Below are positions 1 to 7,922 of a DNA stretch of 64,000 nucleotides, piece by piece. A program made the position numbers and the translations under genes. How positions within the stretch are numbered: the first letter of the stretch is position 1; each line of letters starts with the position of its first letter. Below the pieces are notes generated by a model that made no database searches, was not told the DNA's origin, and saw nothing but the letters and a program-made list of their open reading frames with translations. The DNA is from Promicromonospora sp. Populi (GTDB lineage Bacteria; Actinomycetota; Actinomycetes; Actinomycetales; Cellulomonadaceae), in contig NZ_CP163528.1 in the NCBI RefSeq assembly GCF_041081105.1, forward strand, positions 4,526,001 to 4,590,000. The letters run 5' to 3'.

Positions 1-1
1 G

Positions 2-760
2 CTCGCTCTTGTCGGGTCCGGCGCCGCCGTCGCGTACGCACCCGAGCGGACGGCGACCGAGCTCGCCATCCAGGCAGGCCTTCAGGCCGGTGCCCAGGCC
101 GGCTCCGGCATCCGGCCCGACGTCGTCCCCACCACGGGGGACGGGCAGCCGGGCGCATCGGGACGCCCCGGCGAACCCGCCGCGGCGTCGCGCACCGGAG
201 CGACGCCCGAGCAACCGACGCCCGAGCAACCGTCCGATCAACCGACACCCGAGAACCTGCCCTTCGGGGCGGACGAGGGCGCGCACGTCTCCGCGTTCGG
301 CGACTCGGTGCTCGCGGCGGCCACCCCCGCGATCCTGGCGCGCTACCCGCGCGCCCACGTCGAGGGCGTCGTGAGCACCGACTGGCTCGATGCCGAGCGG
401 CTGATCCGGACGGCGCAGCGCGAGGGCCGGATACGGGACACGGTGGTACTGAACTTCGGCACCAACGCGGGCTTCCAGCTCGACGGGTCGGTCGACGCCG
501 CCGAGCGGGTCCTCGACCTGATCGGGCCCGAACGCCGGGTGGTGCTCGTCAACACCGTCGGCATCAGCTATTGGGTGCCCGATGCGAACAAGACCCTCGC
601 GCGCATCGCCTCGGGCCGGGCGAACGTCGAGGTGGCGGACTGGCACGCGCTCGTCGACGAGCACCCCGGGCTGCTGCACGCTGACGCGACGCACCCGAAC
701 CTGGACGGCGTCGAGGCCTACACGGACCTGGTGGAGAGGTCGTTCGCGACTCTGGAGTGA
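2..760 (+). CDS. C-terminal part of acyltransferase with SGNH hydrolase domain (5' end outside window)
   Basis: The reading frame is open from the window edge, so only the last 252 residues are seen. They begin with the end of a hydrophobic segment, pass through a Pro/Glu/Gly-rich linker of about 75 residues, and finish in an SGNH-hydrolase-like domain. Visible marks are AFGDSVLAA (the GDS nucleophile block), NFGTNAGF (the Asn block) and HADATHPN (the catalytic Asp and His). This arrangement is usual for the extracytoplasmic C-terminus of OafA-type membrane O-acyltransferases, which acetylate cell-wall or surface polysaccharide. The membrane acyltransferase part is inferred, because it lies outside the window. 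A free-standing SGNH esterase is less likely given the preceding hydrophobic segment and linker. Confidence 0.8.
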   Translation, partial: LALVGSGAAVAYAPERTATELAIQAGLQAGAQAGSGIRPDVVPTTGDGQPGASGRPGEPAAASRTGATPEQPTPEQPSDQPTPENLPFGADEGAHVSAFGDSVLAAATPAILARYPRAHVEGVVSTDWLDAERLIRTAQREGRIRDTVVLNFGTNAGFQLDGSVDAAERVLDLIGPERRVVLVNTVGISYWVPDANKTLARIASGRANVEVADWHALVDEHPGLLHADATHPNLDGVEAYTDLVERSFATLE

Positions 761-805
761 CACGGCTTGGCGCCCACCGCCCGCTTTAGGCCACTATGTG
801 TCGCC

Positions 806-2182
806 ATGAGGATCCTCGTCTCCGCGGCCAGGTTGTTCGCGGCGCACTGGCCCGCGCTCCTGACGCTCGGCCTGCTCGGCGTCGCCGTGCGCAACGGCGC
901 CATGTGGGGCGCGGTCGAGCTCAGCCAGTGGAACTCGTTCGTGGCCCAGCTCCTGCTGATCCTGAGCCCGCTCGGCTACCTCCTGCCGGTCATCGGGATG
1001 CTGTGGGTCTGCCGCGACTCCCTGCCGAGCCTGCGCGAGCCGAGCCAGCCCAAGCCGAGCCCGCGCGGCCCGGCCCCGCGGCCCCCAGGCCAGATACCAG
1101 GCCAGATCCCCGGCATGCTGCCCACCGCGCACGCCCCGCTGATGCCGTCGGAGGGACGCGAGCGGCGCCTCATCGACATCGCCCTGTCGGTGCTCGTGCC
1201 GTTCCTCGTGGTCTACGAGGTCGAGGGCCTCATGGACGCCGACCGCGCCCGGTTCGTCAACGAGGCCGCCGCCGACGAGCTGTTCAACGACGCGTTCTCC
1301 GCGCAGGGCGTCGACTTCACCTCCCGGCTCGGCGTCTGGTCCGGCTGGACGCTCGTCGCCATCGTCCTGGGCGCGTTCGTGCTGCGGTGGGGGCTCGGCC
1401 GGCTCGAGGGCCGGCTCGGCTTCCTCGGCATCGCCGTGCTCGGCGGCTGCATCGAGATCTACTGGACCAACCAGGTGGCGGGTCAGATCCAGGCGATCGA
1501 GCGGGGCCTCTGGTACGTCGCCGAGGACCGGCAGCTCGTGGCCGCGGCCGTCGGCACCGTCGGCGCCGCGCAGGAGTCCGTGGGCGAGACCGGCAACGCC
1601 GCCGCCGGCTTTGTCGTCGACGGGATAGTCACGGTCTTCGAGTCGCTCGACGTCGTCCTCGTCGCGCCCCTGGCCTGGCTCGCGATCGGCGCCGTCGTGC
1701 TCGGGCACAAGCTCATGGAGCCGCCGTCGACCGAGCACCGCTGGCTCGACCGGATGACCTGGCTCCCGGCCGGCCTGCGCTCGATCCTGGAGTCGCTCAC
1801 CGAGGACCTCCGCGCCCGCTTCTCCGCCCTGGGGGACGGCGTGAAGATGATCTTCCGCGGCGGCCTCGGCCCCATGCTCGTCTTCTGCCTGGGCTACCTC
1901 GTCATCATGCGCGTGCCGTGGGGCCTCGGCTGGCTCGTGCGCACCGTGACCGGCCCCGTGGAGAGCGCCACGTGGCTCGCGTTCAGCCCCATGGAGTCGG
2001 CCGCCGGGCTGGCGATCGCGCTCGCGCTCGCGGCGGCGCTGATCGCGGCAACGGTCGAGGAGCTGGTTGAGCGCGGCCTGGTGGTCCGCGAGGACGGTAC
2101 GCGGGACGACGACGCTGCCGGTTCACCTACAGTTCGATCGTCACGTACTCCGGCCCGCCGAACCCCAGCCGTACCTGCGTGA
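806..2182 (+). CDS. Polytopic membrane protein of unknown function
   Basis: A 458-residue protein. I start it at the ATG that opens with MRILVSAARLF; a start 13 codons upstream is possible but adds an unconvincing leader. Two hydrophobic segments lie near residues 10-30 and 45-68, then a Pro-rich cytoplasmic-type linker with PGQIPGQIPG, then five or more further hydrophobic segments up to about residue 425, and a charged tail. I recognise no enzyme motif or family. Its 3' end overlaps by 56 bases the 3' end of the converging gene that starts the downstream cluster, so the last 18 codons may be under mixed constraint. Confidence 0.7.
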   Translation: MRILVSAARLFAAHWPALLTLGLLGVAVRNGAMWGAVELSQWNSFVAQLLLILSPLGYLLPVIGMLWVCRDSLPSLREPSQPKPSPRGPAPRPPGQIPGQIPGMLPTAHAPLMPSEGRERRLIDIALSVLVPFLVVYEVEGLMDADRARFVNEAAADELFNDAFSAQGVDFTSRLGVWSGWTLVAIVLGAFVLRWGLGRLEGRLGFLGIAVLGGCIEIYWTNQVAGQIQAIERGLWYVAEDRQLVAAAVGTVGAAQESVGETGNAAAGFVVDGIVTVFESLDVVLVAPLAWLAIGAVVLGHKLMEPPSTEHRWLDRMTWLPAGLRSILESLTEDLRARFSALGDGVKMIFRGGLGPMLVFCLGYLVIMRVPWGLGWLVRTVTGPVESATWLAFSPMESAAGLAIALALAAALIAATVEELVERGLVVREDGTRDDDAAGSPTVRSSRTPARRTPAVPA

Positions 2183-2870
2183 TCTCCGCTTCGGGGTCGG
2201 CGAGCACGTACGACGTGACGTCCCACTCCGGCTCCTCGCTGACGAAGCCCGCCGCGTCCGGCGTCGAGCAGCGGTTGGAGCTGCCCAGCACGTCCGTGGC
2301 CGAGTCCCCGTACCGCGTGCCGTCCGCGGACACGAGGGTGATCTGGCACAACGACAGGTCGGTCTGCGGCTCGGCGGCGAAGTGCACCTGCACCTCGTAC
2401 ACGACCGACCCGTCCGGGACCACCACGGGGTCGCCCCAGCTCGGCGCGGGCAGCTCTTCCACCTGCTCGACGCCGGTGACCGTCGCGTCGATCTCGCGCA
2501 GCACGTAGGTGTCCGCCCGCTCCGGCACGTCCAGCCCGAGGTCGTAGTACTCGCCCGCCAGGTGCGCCGGCTCGCCCATCGCGACCCGGTCCACCTCCAG
2601 GTGCAGGCCCACGGGCCACCAGAACGACCACACCCGGAACGAAGACGCCCCCGCGGCCGCCACGATCGCCACCGGCAGCAGCACCAGCCAGACGACGTTG
2701 CGCCGCCACCAGCCCTTGCGCCGCACCGGCGCCGGCACGTCGGGCGGGATCATCCCCGGCAGCATCCCGGGGCGCAGACTCGGCGCCGGCCCCTGCCCGT
2801 AGCCCTCTCCGAACCCCTGGCTGTATCCCTGCTCCGGGCCCGACGCCGCCGGGGTCACCAGCGTTGTCAT
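2127..2870 (-). CDS. Membrane-anchored extracytoplasmic protein (third gene of DUF4352-like operon)
   Basis: A 247-residue protein with a Gly/Gln/Tyr-rich cytoplasmic N-terminus (GYSQGFGEGYGQG), a Pro-rich stretch, basic residues RRKGWWRRN, one membrane segment near residues 58-80, and an outside domain rich in beta-strand-like alternation. The outside domain carries two Cys (LSLCQITLV and SNRCSTPD) that could form a disulfide. Its start codon overlaps the stop of the gene before it by four bases, so the two are surely cotranscribed. The overall form matches actinobacterial DUF4352-like secreted proteins seen as paralogous sets, but the match is by form and context only. The function is unknown. 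Confidence 0.75.
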   Translation of the reverse strand: MTTLVTPAASGPEQGYSQGFGEGYGQGPAPSLRPGMLPGMIPPDVPAPVRRKGWWRRNVVWLVLLPVAIVAAAGASSFRVWSFWWPVGLHLEVDRVAMGEPAHLAGEYYDLGLDVPERADTYVLREIDATVTGVEQVEELPAPSWGDPVVVPDGSVVYEVQVHFAAEPQTDLSLCQITLVSADGTRYGDSATDVLGSSNRCSTPDAAGFVSEEPEWDVTSYVLADPEAEITQVRLGFGGPEYVTIEL

Positions 2871-3487
2871 CCCTCGCTACCTCCCGTGCTCGCCGTGGCA
2901 AAGCCCGGCTCCTCGAGCGACACGGTCTCGGTCGCCTCCCACAGCTCGTCCACCTCTGGCCCGGAGATCCCGAGGTCGACGACGGCGACTGCGTCGCGCC
3001 GCTGCCCCGCGTGCTCCTCGGCCTGATCGCCGCGGGCGAGCCGTATGGTCGCCCCGTCCAGCGCGTCGCGCGGCACGTCGAAGCAGTAGGTGGTGTGCCA
3101 CGTGTACCCCGGCTGGGCGCTGGTCGACGTCGAGCAGCCGGCCTGGTTGGTCGGCCAGAACGTGCGGCCCTGCGCGTCCGTGATCTCGGCGCCGCTGAAC
3201 GCCGTCTGGCCCTGTGTGGCCCGCCAGGTCGCGTCCACCACGACGAACGTGCCTCCCGCGACGGCGCCCTCCGTCAGGCCGGTCAGTGTGTCGGCGACCC
3301 GGACCTCGGTCACGGTGAGCTCCGCGTAGGTGAGGTCGAGCGTCTCGCCGACCGCGCCCTCGACGACGAACGGTGTCTCCACGGTCGCGTCCTGCGGCAC
3401 GTACGTCACGAGCGCGCAGCCTGCGGCCACCCCGCCGACAACGAGCGCCGTGCCCTTCCAGGTGATCCGACGACGTCTGTGCCTCAC
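2867..3487 (-). CDS. Membrane-anchored DUF4352-like protein (second gene of operon)
   Basis: A 206-residue protein with a short basic N-terminus (MRHRRRRITWKG), one membrane segment at about residues 12-31, and an outside domain. The run VGETLDLTYAELTVTEV followed later by GGTFVVVDATWRA is the usual pattern of DUF4352-type immunoglobulin-like domains, in which a conserved beta sandwich is attached to the cell surface. Two Cys (QAGCSTST and TTYCFDVP) probably pair outside the cell. It overlaps both neighbours by four bases (ATGA), which argues for translational coupling of all three genes. No catalytic residues are seen, and a role at the cell envelope is only inferred. Confidence 0.78.
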   Translation of the reverse strand: MRHRRRRITWKGTALVVGGVAAGCALVTYVPQDATVETPFVVEGAVGETLDLTYAELTVTEVRVADTLTGLTEGAVAGGTFVVVDATWRATQGQTAFSGAEITDAQGRTFWPTNQAGCSTSTSAQPGYTWHTTYCFDVPRDALDGATIRLARGDQAEEHAGQRRDAVAVVDLGISGPEVDELWEATETVSLEEPGFATASTGGSEG

Positions 3488-4269
3488 GCCTGCCCTGCCT
3501 CGTCTGCCTCAGGCTGGTCGGTGTCGACCGGGATCTCCCCGTGGAACGTCACGGTCTCGCCAGGGAGCCAGTAGTTGTTGTCGAGGCTCAGGGCGCTCTC
3601 CTCGATCCACTCCGGCTCCAGGATGTCGAGCGAGATCGTCTCACCCGACCAGTCGCCGCTCTGCTCCCAGATCAGCGCGACCCGGTGGGTCACCCCCGGG
3701 TTGAAGATGCTGACGCTCGTCGCGTCCTCGACCCGGAGGACCGTCGCGGACGGAAGCTTCGGTTCCTCGGGCTCCGCGGGTTCTGCGCTCGCGGACGGGT
3801 CCGCCGACGGGTCGGCGTCGGGGGCGTCCCCGGCGTCGGCCTCCGCTCCCAGGTCGGCACCCAGCTCATCGAGCGGCGTCTCGGGCACGATCCCCACGTC
3901 CTCGGGCGCGGGGATCGCGCTGGTGAGCGTGACGCCGTACTCCGGCACCTCGCCGGTGTTGGTGACGTCCGCGACCACGGCGAGCAGGTGGTTCCCGGGC
4001 TCCGGCACGATGTAGGAGAGCTCGTCCGCCGTGGCGGCCTTGACGACGGTCACCTCGAACGGGCCCACCTCGACCGGCGTGCCGGCCACGAGCGGGTCGG
4101 CCTGCGCCTCCACCTCGCTCCATGCTCCGAACGGGGAGATGCCGACGAGCGCGGCGACGATTCCGGCGACGACGCGCTGCGGCGTCGACATGTCGTCGGC
4201 GACGGTCGCGACCAGGCGCCGGGCGAGCCGGAACGCCATGTCGGGTCCGTCATTTCGGGCATGCTTCAT
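3484..4269 (-). CDS. Membrane-anchored secreted protein (first gene of operon)
   Basis: A 261-residue protein starting at the ATG of MKHARNDGPD. That ATG lies 8 bases after a TACGAT box (4278-4283, minus strand), the leaderless pattern seen repeatedly in this window. It has one membrane segment near residues 37-55, then an outside beta-rich domain with VGPFEVTVVKAAT and LLAVVADVTNTGEV, resembling the FVVVxxxxxN core of DUF4352-like domains. An Asp/Ala/Pro/Ser-rich insertion of about 40 residues interrupts the domain. It leads an operon of three similar proteins, each overlapping the next by four bases. The function is not known. Confidence 0.75.
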   Translation of the reverse strand: MKHARNDGPDMAFRLARRLVATVADDMSTPQRVVAGIVAALVGISPFGAWSEVEAQADPLVAGTPVEVGPFEVTVVKAATADELSYIVPEPGNHLLAVVADVTNTGEVPEYGVTLTSAIPAPEDVGIVPETPLDELGADLGAEADAGDAPDADPSADPSASAEPAEPEEPKLPSATVLRVEDATSVSIFNPGVTHRVALIWEQSGDWSGETISLDILEPEWIEESALSLDNNYWLPGETVTFHGEIPVDTDQPEADEAGQA

Positions 4270-4277
4270 GGCACGAG

Positions 4278-4283
4278 ATCGTA
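4278..4283 (-). promoter_or_regulatory. -10 box (TACGAT) of three-gene membrane-protein operon
   Basis: TACGAT on the minus strand ends 8 bases before the ATG at 4269, so the mRNA is probably leaderless or nearly so. No Shine-Dalgarno sequence lies before that ATG. Confidence 0.5.
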
Positions 4284-4348
4284 GCGGCGCATTACGGACC
4301 AACCGGGCGCATGTCCAGCACCGAAGTTGGGTGGACAGCGGAGGTCCG

Positions 4349-4891
4349 TCACGCCGCCTCGCTTGCGCCCTCCGCGAGGTGCCGGACCTGCTCGAGGTCC
4401 GCGCCGACGTCGGACAGGATGCGGCGGGCCGGCGAGTCGCCACGGGTCAGGCCGAGCAGCAGGTGGCCGCCGTGGATCTCCTTGGAGCCCAGGCGGATCG
4501 CCTCGCGGAGCGCGAGCTCCAGCGACTTCTTCGCGTCGGGCGTGAACGGGATGTGCTTGCGGCGGCCGCGCAGGATGCGGCCCGCGCGGGTCAGCGCCCC
4601 CTCGCCGAAGGTCGCCTCGGTGCGGCGCGTGACCTCGTCGAGGTCGATGCCGACGGCGGCCAGCGCGGCCGGGTCGAGCGCGTCGCCCGCCTCGATGCTC
4701 GCCCGGGCGCGCCGGACGCCGTCGGCCACGTCCAGGCCGCTGTCCGCCAGGGCGGAGCGGGCGGGGCCGTTCTGCTCGGCCAGCGCCACGAGCAGGTGCC
4801 GGCTGTCGATCTGGTCGCTGTGTGCGTCGCGGGCGACCAGCTGCGCGTCGACGACAGCGGAGCGGGCGTCCTTCGTGAACCTCTCGAACAT
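4349..4891 (-). CDS. Stand-alone Clp N-terminal (double Clp-R repeat) domain protein
   Basis: A 180-residue protein made only of the substrate- and adaptor-binding N domain of ClpC/ClpA-type unfoldases. The first repeat is at about residues 1-60 (MFERFTKDARSAVVDAQ, then DSRHLLVALAEQ) and the second at about 105-165 (TPDAKKSLELALREAI, then GGHLLLGLT). No AAA+ ATPase module follows, so it cannot unfold proteins itself. Family knowledge suggests it could hold substrates or adaptors, or compete with ClpC. The ATG sits behind a strong AGGAGG ribosome site and overlaps the stop of the upstream HTH gene by one base (TGATG), so the pair is translationally coupled. Confidence 0.88.
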   Translation of the reverse strand: MFERFTKDARSAVVDAQLVARDAHSDQIDSRHLLVALAEQNGPARSALADSGLDVADGVRRARASIEAGDALDPAALAAVGIDLDEVTRRTEATFGEGALTRAGRILRGRRKHIPFTPDAKKSLELALREAIRLGSKEIHGGHLLLGLTRGDSPARRILSDVGADLEQVRHLAEGASEAA

Positions 4892-5100
4892 CAGATCCTC
4901 CTGTTGTGCTTCTTGTGGACGGCTTGCCGGGAGACGCCGAGGGCGTCGGCGATGTCCTGCCACGACCAGCCGAGGCGCCGCGCACGCTCCACCTGGAGCG
5001 TCTCGAGGCGCTCGGCCAGCTCACGCATGGCCCGGACGGCGCGCAGGCCCGCGGCGGGGTCGTCCCCGGCCGCGGATGCGACAAGTGCTTGTTCGGTCAT
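4891..5100 (-). CDS. Small helix-turn-helix protein, likely autoregulator of the Clp-N gene
   Basis: A 69-residue protein. Its C-terminal half is a helix-turn-helix (WSWQDIADALGVSRQAVHKKH, about residues 45-65), preceded by a helical Arg/Glu/Leu-rich region that could dimerise. It is followed without a gap by the Clp-N-domain gene. Actinobacteria often pair a short HTH protein with a stand-alone Clp-N protein, and this fits that pair. Two perfect 16-base palindromes lie directly upstream over its probable promoter, so autoregulation is the simplest reading. No ribosome binding site precedes the ATG, consistent with a leaderless transcript. Confidence 0.82.
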   Translation of the reverse strand: MTEQALVASAAGDDPAAGLRAVRAMRELAERLETLQVERARRLGWSWQDIADALGVSRQAVHKKHNRRI

Positions 5101-5102
5101 GT

Positions 5103-5147
5103 GTCAACTATGGTTGACGCCGCCCAGCTCTGTCAACCCATGTTGAC
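5103..5147 (-). promoter_or_regulatory. Twin palindromic operator over leaderless promoter of HTH/Clp-N pair
   Basis: Two perfect inverted repeats with identical arms, GTCAAC-n4-GTTGAC, lie at 5103-5118 and 5132-5147, with centres 29 bases apart. Reading toward the HTH gene, TTGACA (5131-5136) and CATAGT (5107-5112) stand 18 bases apart as -35 and -10 elements, and the -10 ends 6 bases before the ATG. Both palindromes therefore cover promoter elements, as expected for a repressor site. Confidence 0.75.
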
Positions 5148-5165
5148 GCCCGCGCCCACAACCGG

Positions 5166-5412
5166 GTGCGCAGCTGTGTTCGGCGAGTCGTGGGCGCGGA
5201 TGAACGGCTGCCAGACCGGACCGCGCGTCGAACCGGTCACCGAGCACGTCACCAGCGAGACATACACCACATGCCGCGGGCGGGCCGACGTCGTCCTCTA
5301 CAAGGTAGCCGGGGGCACCCACAGCTGGCCCGGCGGTAACGACGACACCGCAACTCAGGAAATTTCCGCGACAGAGCTGATCTGGGAGTTCTTCACGCAC
5401 TATCGCAGGTGA
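5166..5412 (+). pseudogene. 3' remnant of a polyhydroxybutyrate-depolymerase/feruloyl-esterase-type hydrolase gene
   Basis: A run of about 80 codons ending in a stop at 5412 reads like the C-terminus of an LpqC/PHB-depolymerase-type alpha/beta hydrolase. It has ESWARMNGC, VVLYKVAGGTHSWPGG (carrying the catalytic-His region) and ATQEISATELIWEFF. The nucleophile elbow and all N-terminal parts are missing. Upstream, the same frame only runs on through the antisense of the HTH gene and its operator, with nothing hydrolase-like. The fragment is not expected to make a working enzyme. The gene was probably cut by a deletion or a rearrangement that brought in the HTH/Clp-N pair, which ends at its upstream side. 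Confidence 0.75.
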
Positions 5413-5517
5413 CCGCACCCCGCACGTCGGACGGGCTCCCAAACCCCGGAATATCGCCGATTCTTTACACCGCCACCGTTCGGAAGCAGGGGCGATCCGG
5501 GGCTACCCTGTACCGGG

Positions 5518-5539
5518 ATGTCTTGACGTCGAGACATCG
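5518..5539 (+). promoter_or_regulatory. Near-palindromic operator before sucCD, shared with icd
   Basis: Arms GATGTCT and AGACATC flank the core TGACGTCG, making a 22-base palindrome broken at one position pair. A TACCCT box (5504-5509) stands 8 bases upstream and could be the -10, placing the site at the transcription start. A closely related sequence lies before icd (19220-19241), 17 of 22 bases identical. Confidence 0.6.
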
Positions 5540-5604
5540 CCTCAGCCGGGCTCCGGGCGACAACGACGTCCGAGGGCCGCATCCCGATGGAAGGACGCAG
5601 CAGG

Positions 5605-6771
5605 GTGGACCTGTTCGAATACCAGGCGCGCGACATCTTCGAGAAGCACGGCGTGCCCGTGCTTGGTGGGGTTGTCGCGACGACCCCCGAAGAGGCTCGC
5701 GAGGGCGCCGAGAAGCTGGGCGGCGGAACCGTCGTCGTGAAGGCCCAGGTCAAGACCGGCGGTCGTGGCAAGGCGGGCGGCGTCAAGCTGGCCCACTCGC
5801 CGGAGGAGACCGCTGAGAAGGCCGGCGAGATCCTCGGCATGGACATCAAGGGTCACACCGTGCACCGCGTGATGATCGCGCAGGGCGCCAAGATCGCCGA
5901 GGAGTTCTACTTCTCCGTGCTCCTGGACCGGTCGAACCGCAACTACCTCGCGATGTGCTCCGTCGAGGGTGGCATGGAGATCGAGCAGCTTGCCGTCGAG
6001 CGCCCCGAGGCGCTCGCCCGCATCGCCGTCGACCCGGCCGTCGGCATCGACGAGGCGAAGGCCGCGGAGATCGTGGACGCCGCCGGCTTCGCCGACGACA
6101 TCAAGGGCAAGGTCGCCGAGGTCATCCGCGGCCTCTGGACCGTGTTCAAGGCTGAGGACGCCACGCTGGTCGAGGTGAACCCGCTGGTCCGCACCGAGGA
6201 CGGCGAGATCGTGGCCCTGGACGGCAAGGTCACGCTCGACGAGAACGCCAGCTTCCGGCACCCGGACCACGCCGAGCTCGAGGACTCTGCCGCGGCAGAC
6301 CCGCTGGAGGCGAAGGCCAAGGCGAACGACCTCAACTACGTCAAGCTCGACGGCGAGGTCGGCATCATCGGCAACGGCGCGGGCCTGGTCATGTCCACGC
6401 TTGACGTCGTCGCGTACGCCGGTGAGCGCCACGGCGGCGTGAAGCCCGCCAACTTCCTCGACATCGGCGGCGGCGCGAACGCCCAGGTCATGGCGAACGG
6501 CCTCGACGTCATCCTCGGTGACGAGCAGGTCAAGGCAGTGTTCGTGAACGTGTTCGGCGGCATCACCGCGTGCGACGAGGTAGCTAACGGCATCGTGGGC
6601 GCGCTCGACCTGCTGGGCGACGCCGCCACGAAGCCGCTGGTCGTCCGCCTCGACGGCAACAACGTCGAGCTGGGTCGCCAGATCCTGACCGAGCGCAACC
6701 ACCCGCTCGTCACCCTTGCCGACACCATGGACGGCGGCGCCGACAAGGCAGCCGAGCTGGCCAACGCCTGA
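5605..6771 (+). CDS. sucC: Succinyl-CoA synthetase (ADP/GDP-forming) beta subunit
   Basis: This subunit carries the ATP-grasp nucleotide site of succinyl-CoA synthetase, which makes ATP or GTP while splitting succinyl-CoA in the TCA cycle. I use the GTG start ([16 protein letters not shown]) because AAGGA stands 10 bases upstream and the protein is then 388 residues, the usual length. An ATG six codons upstream is the alternative. The ATP-grasp N domain opens with the usual [10 protein letters not shown], and the C-terminal CoA-ligase part has [17 protein letters not shown] and [14 protein letters not shown]. It is 37 bases upstream of sucD and cotranscribed with it. A palindromic operator lies about 65 bases before the start. 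Confidence 0.97.
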   Translation: MDLFEYQARDIFEKHGVPVLGGVVATTPEEAREGAEKLGGGTVVVKAQVKTGGRGKAGGVKLAHSPEETAEKAGEILGMDIKGHTVHRVMIAQGAKIAEEFYFSVLLDRSNRNYLAMCSVEGGMEIEQLAVERPEALARIAVDPAVGIDEAKAAEIVDAAGFADDIKGKVAEVIRGLWTVFKAEDATLVEVNPLVRTEDGEIVALDGKVTLDENASFRHPDHAELEDSAAADPLEAKAKANDLNYVKLDGEVGIIGNGAGLVMSTLDVVAYAGERHGGVKPANFLDIGGGANAQVMANGLDVILGDEQVKAVFVNVFGGITACDEVANGIVGALDLLGDAATKPLVVRLDGNNVELGRQILTERNHPLVTLADTMDGGADKAAELANA

Positions 6772-6808
6772 TCGCCCGCGAAGACTTCGAAAGCAGAGAT
6801 TAGAAGAC

Positions 6809-7705
6809 ATGTCGATCTACCTGAACCAGGACTCGAAGATCATCGTCCAGGGCATCACGGGTGGCATGGGTGCCAAGCACACCGCCCTGATGCTCGACTC
6901 CGGCGCGCAGATCGTCGGCGGCGTGAACGCCCGCAAGGCCGGCACGACGGTGACGCACAAGGACGCCTCGGGCGCCGACGTGACGCTCCCCGTGTACGGC
7001 ACGGTCAAGGAGGCCATGGCCGAGACCGGCGCTGACGTCTCCGTCGTCTTCGTGCCCCCGGCCTTCACCAAGGACGCGGCCATCGAGGCCATCGACGCGG
7101 GCATCGGCCTGCTCGTGGTCATCACCGAGGGCGTGCCGGTGCAGGACACCGCCGAGGTGTGGGCCTACCTGCAGGGCAAGGAGACCCGGATGATCGGGCC
7201 GAACTGCCCCGGCATCATCACCCCGGGTGAGTCGCTGGCCGGCATCACCCCGCACACCATCACGGGCAAGGGCCCCGTCGGTCTTGTGTCGAAGTCGGGC
7301 ACGCTGACCTACCAGATGATGTACGAGCTGAAGGACTTCGGTTTCTCCACCGCCATCGGCATCGGCGGCGACCCGATCGTCGGCACCACGCACATCGACG
7401 CCCTCGAGGCCTTCGAGAACGACCCGGAGACCAAGGCGATCGTGATGATCGGCGAGATCGGTGGCGACGCCGAGGAGCGTGCCGCCGAGTACATCAAGGC
7501 GCACGTCACCAAGCCGGTCGTCGGCTACGTCGCGGGCTTCACCGCCCCCGAGGGCAAGACGATGGGTCACGCCGGCGCGATCGTGTCCGGCTCGGCCGGT
7601 ACCGCCGCGGCGAAGAAGGAGGCCCTGGAGGCCGTCGGCGTCAAGGTCGGCAAGACGCCGTCCGAGACGGCGGACCTGATGCGCGAGATCCTCCAGTCCC
7701 TCTGA
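6809..7705 (+). CDS. sucD: Succinyl-CoA synthetase alpha subunit
   Basis: A 298-residue partner of SucC. It binds CoA and carries the histidine that is phosphorylated during catalysis. The N-terminal CoA-binding Rossmann part shows [13 protein letters not shown], then [13 protein letters not shown]. The active-site His is in [12 protein letters not shown], close to the end as the family requires. The start is the ATG of [10 protein letters not shown], a typical alpha-subunit opening; only a weak ribosome site (GAAG) precedes it, so coupling with sucC may help. A long hairpin follows 12 bases after the stop. Confidence 0.97.
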   Translation: MSIYLNQDSKIIVQGITGGMGAKHTALMLDSGAQIVGGVNARKAGTTVTHKDASGADVTLPVYGTVKEAMAETGADVSVVFVPPAFTKDAAIEAIDAGIGLLVVITEGVPVQDTAEVWAYLQGKETRMIGPNCPGIITPGESLAGITPHTITGKGPVGLVSKSGTLTYQMMYELKDFGFSTAIGIGGDPIVGTTHIDALEAFENDPETKAIVMIGEIGGDAEERAAEYIKAHVTKPVVGYVAGFTAPEGKTMGHAGAIVSGSAGTAAAKKEALEAVGVKVGKTPSETADLMREILQSL

Positions 7706-7717
7706 TCGTGAGGGTTC

Positions 7718-7778
7718 GTTGAGTGCGGGGTGTTGTTGGGTCGGTAGGTTTCGACCCAGCTGACACCCCGCACTCAAC
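7718..7778 (+). terminator. Long hairpin closing sucCD
   Basis: A perfect 16-base outer stem (7718-7733 with 7763-7778) carries an inner 7-base stem (7737-7743 with 7752-7758) across a small internal loop. No T tract follows. Its outer arm begins GTTGAGTGC, the same nine bases that open the hairpin after the exonuclease III gene at 49899. Confidence 0.7.
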
Positions 7779-7922
7779 TGTCTAGCGAACGGGTTGGGTG
7801 GGGCGCCTACACCAGAACTTGCGGCAAACACCATGGTTCGTGGTGATTTCTCCCCAAGTCCACCCAGGCCACGCCGGGGCGGGTCTCCCGGGCGACGGCG
7901 TCGAGCGGGTGAAGATTGGCTC

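Noticed and set aside
796..2070. A 424-codon Arg/Pro-rich frame overlapping the membrane protein gene
   Set aside because: Shadow frame typical of GC-rich DNA; composition is Arg/Pro/Gly-rich without domains, and the membrane frame has proper hydrophobic segments.
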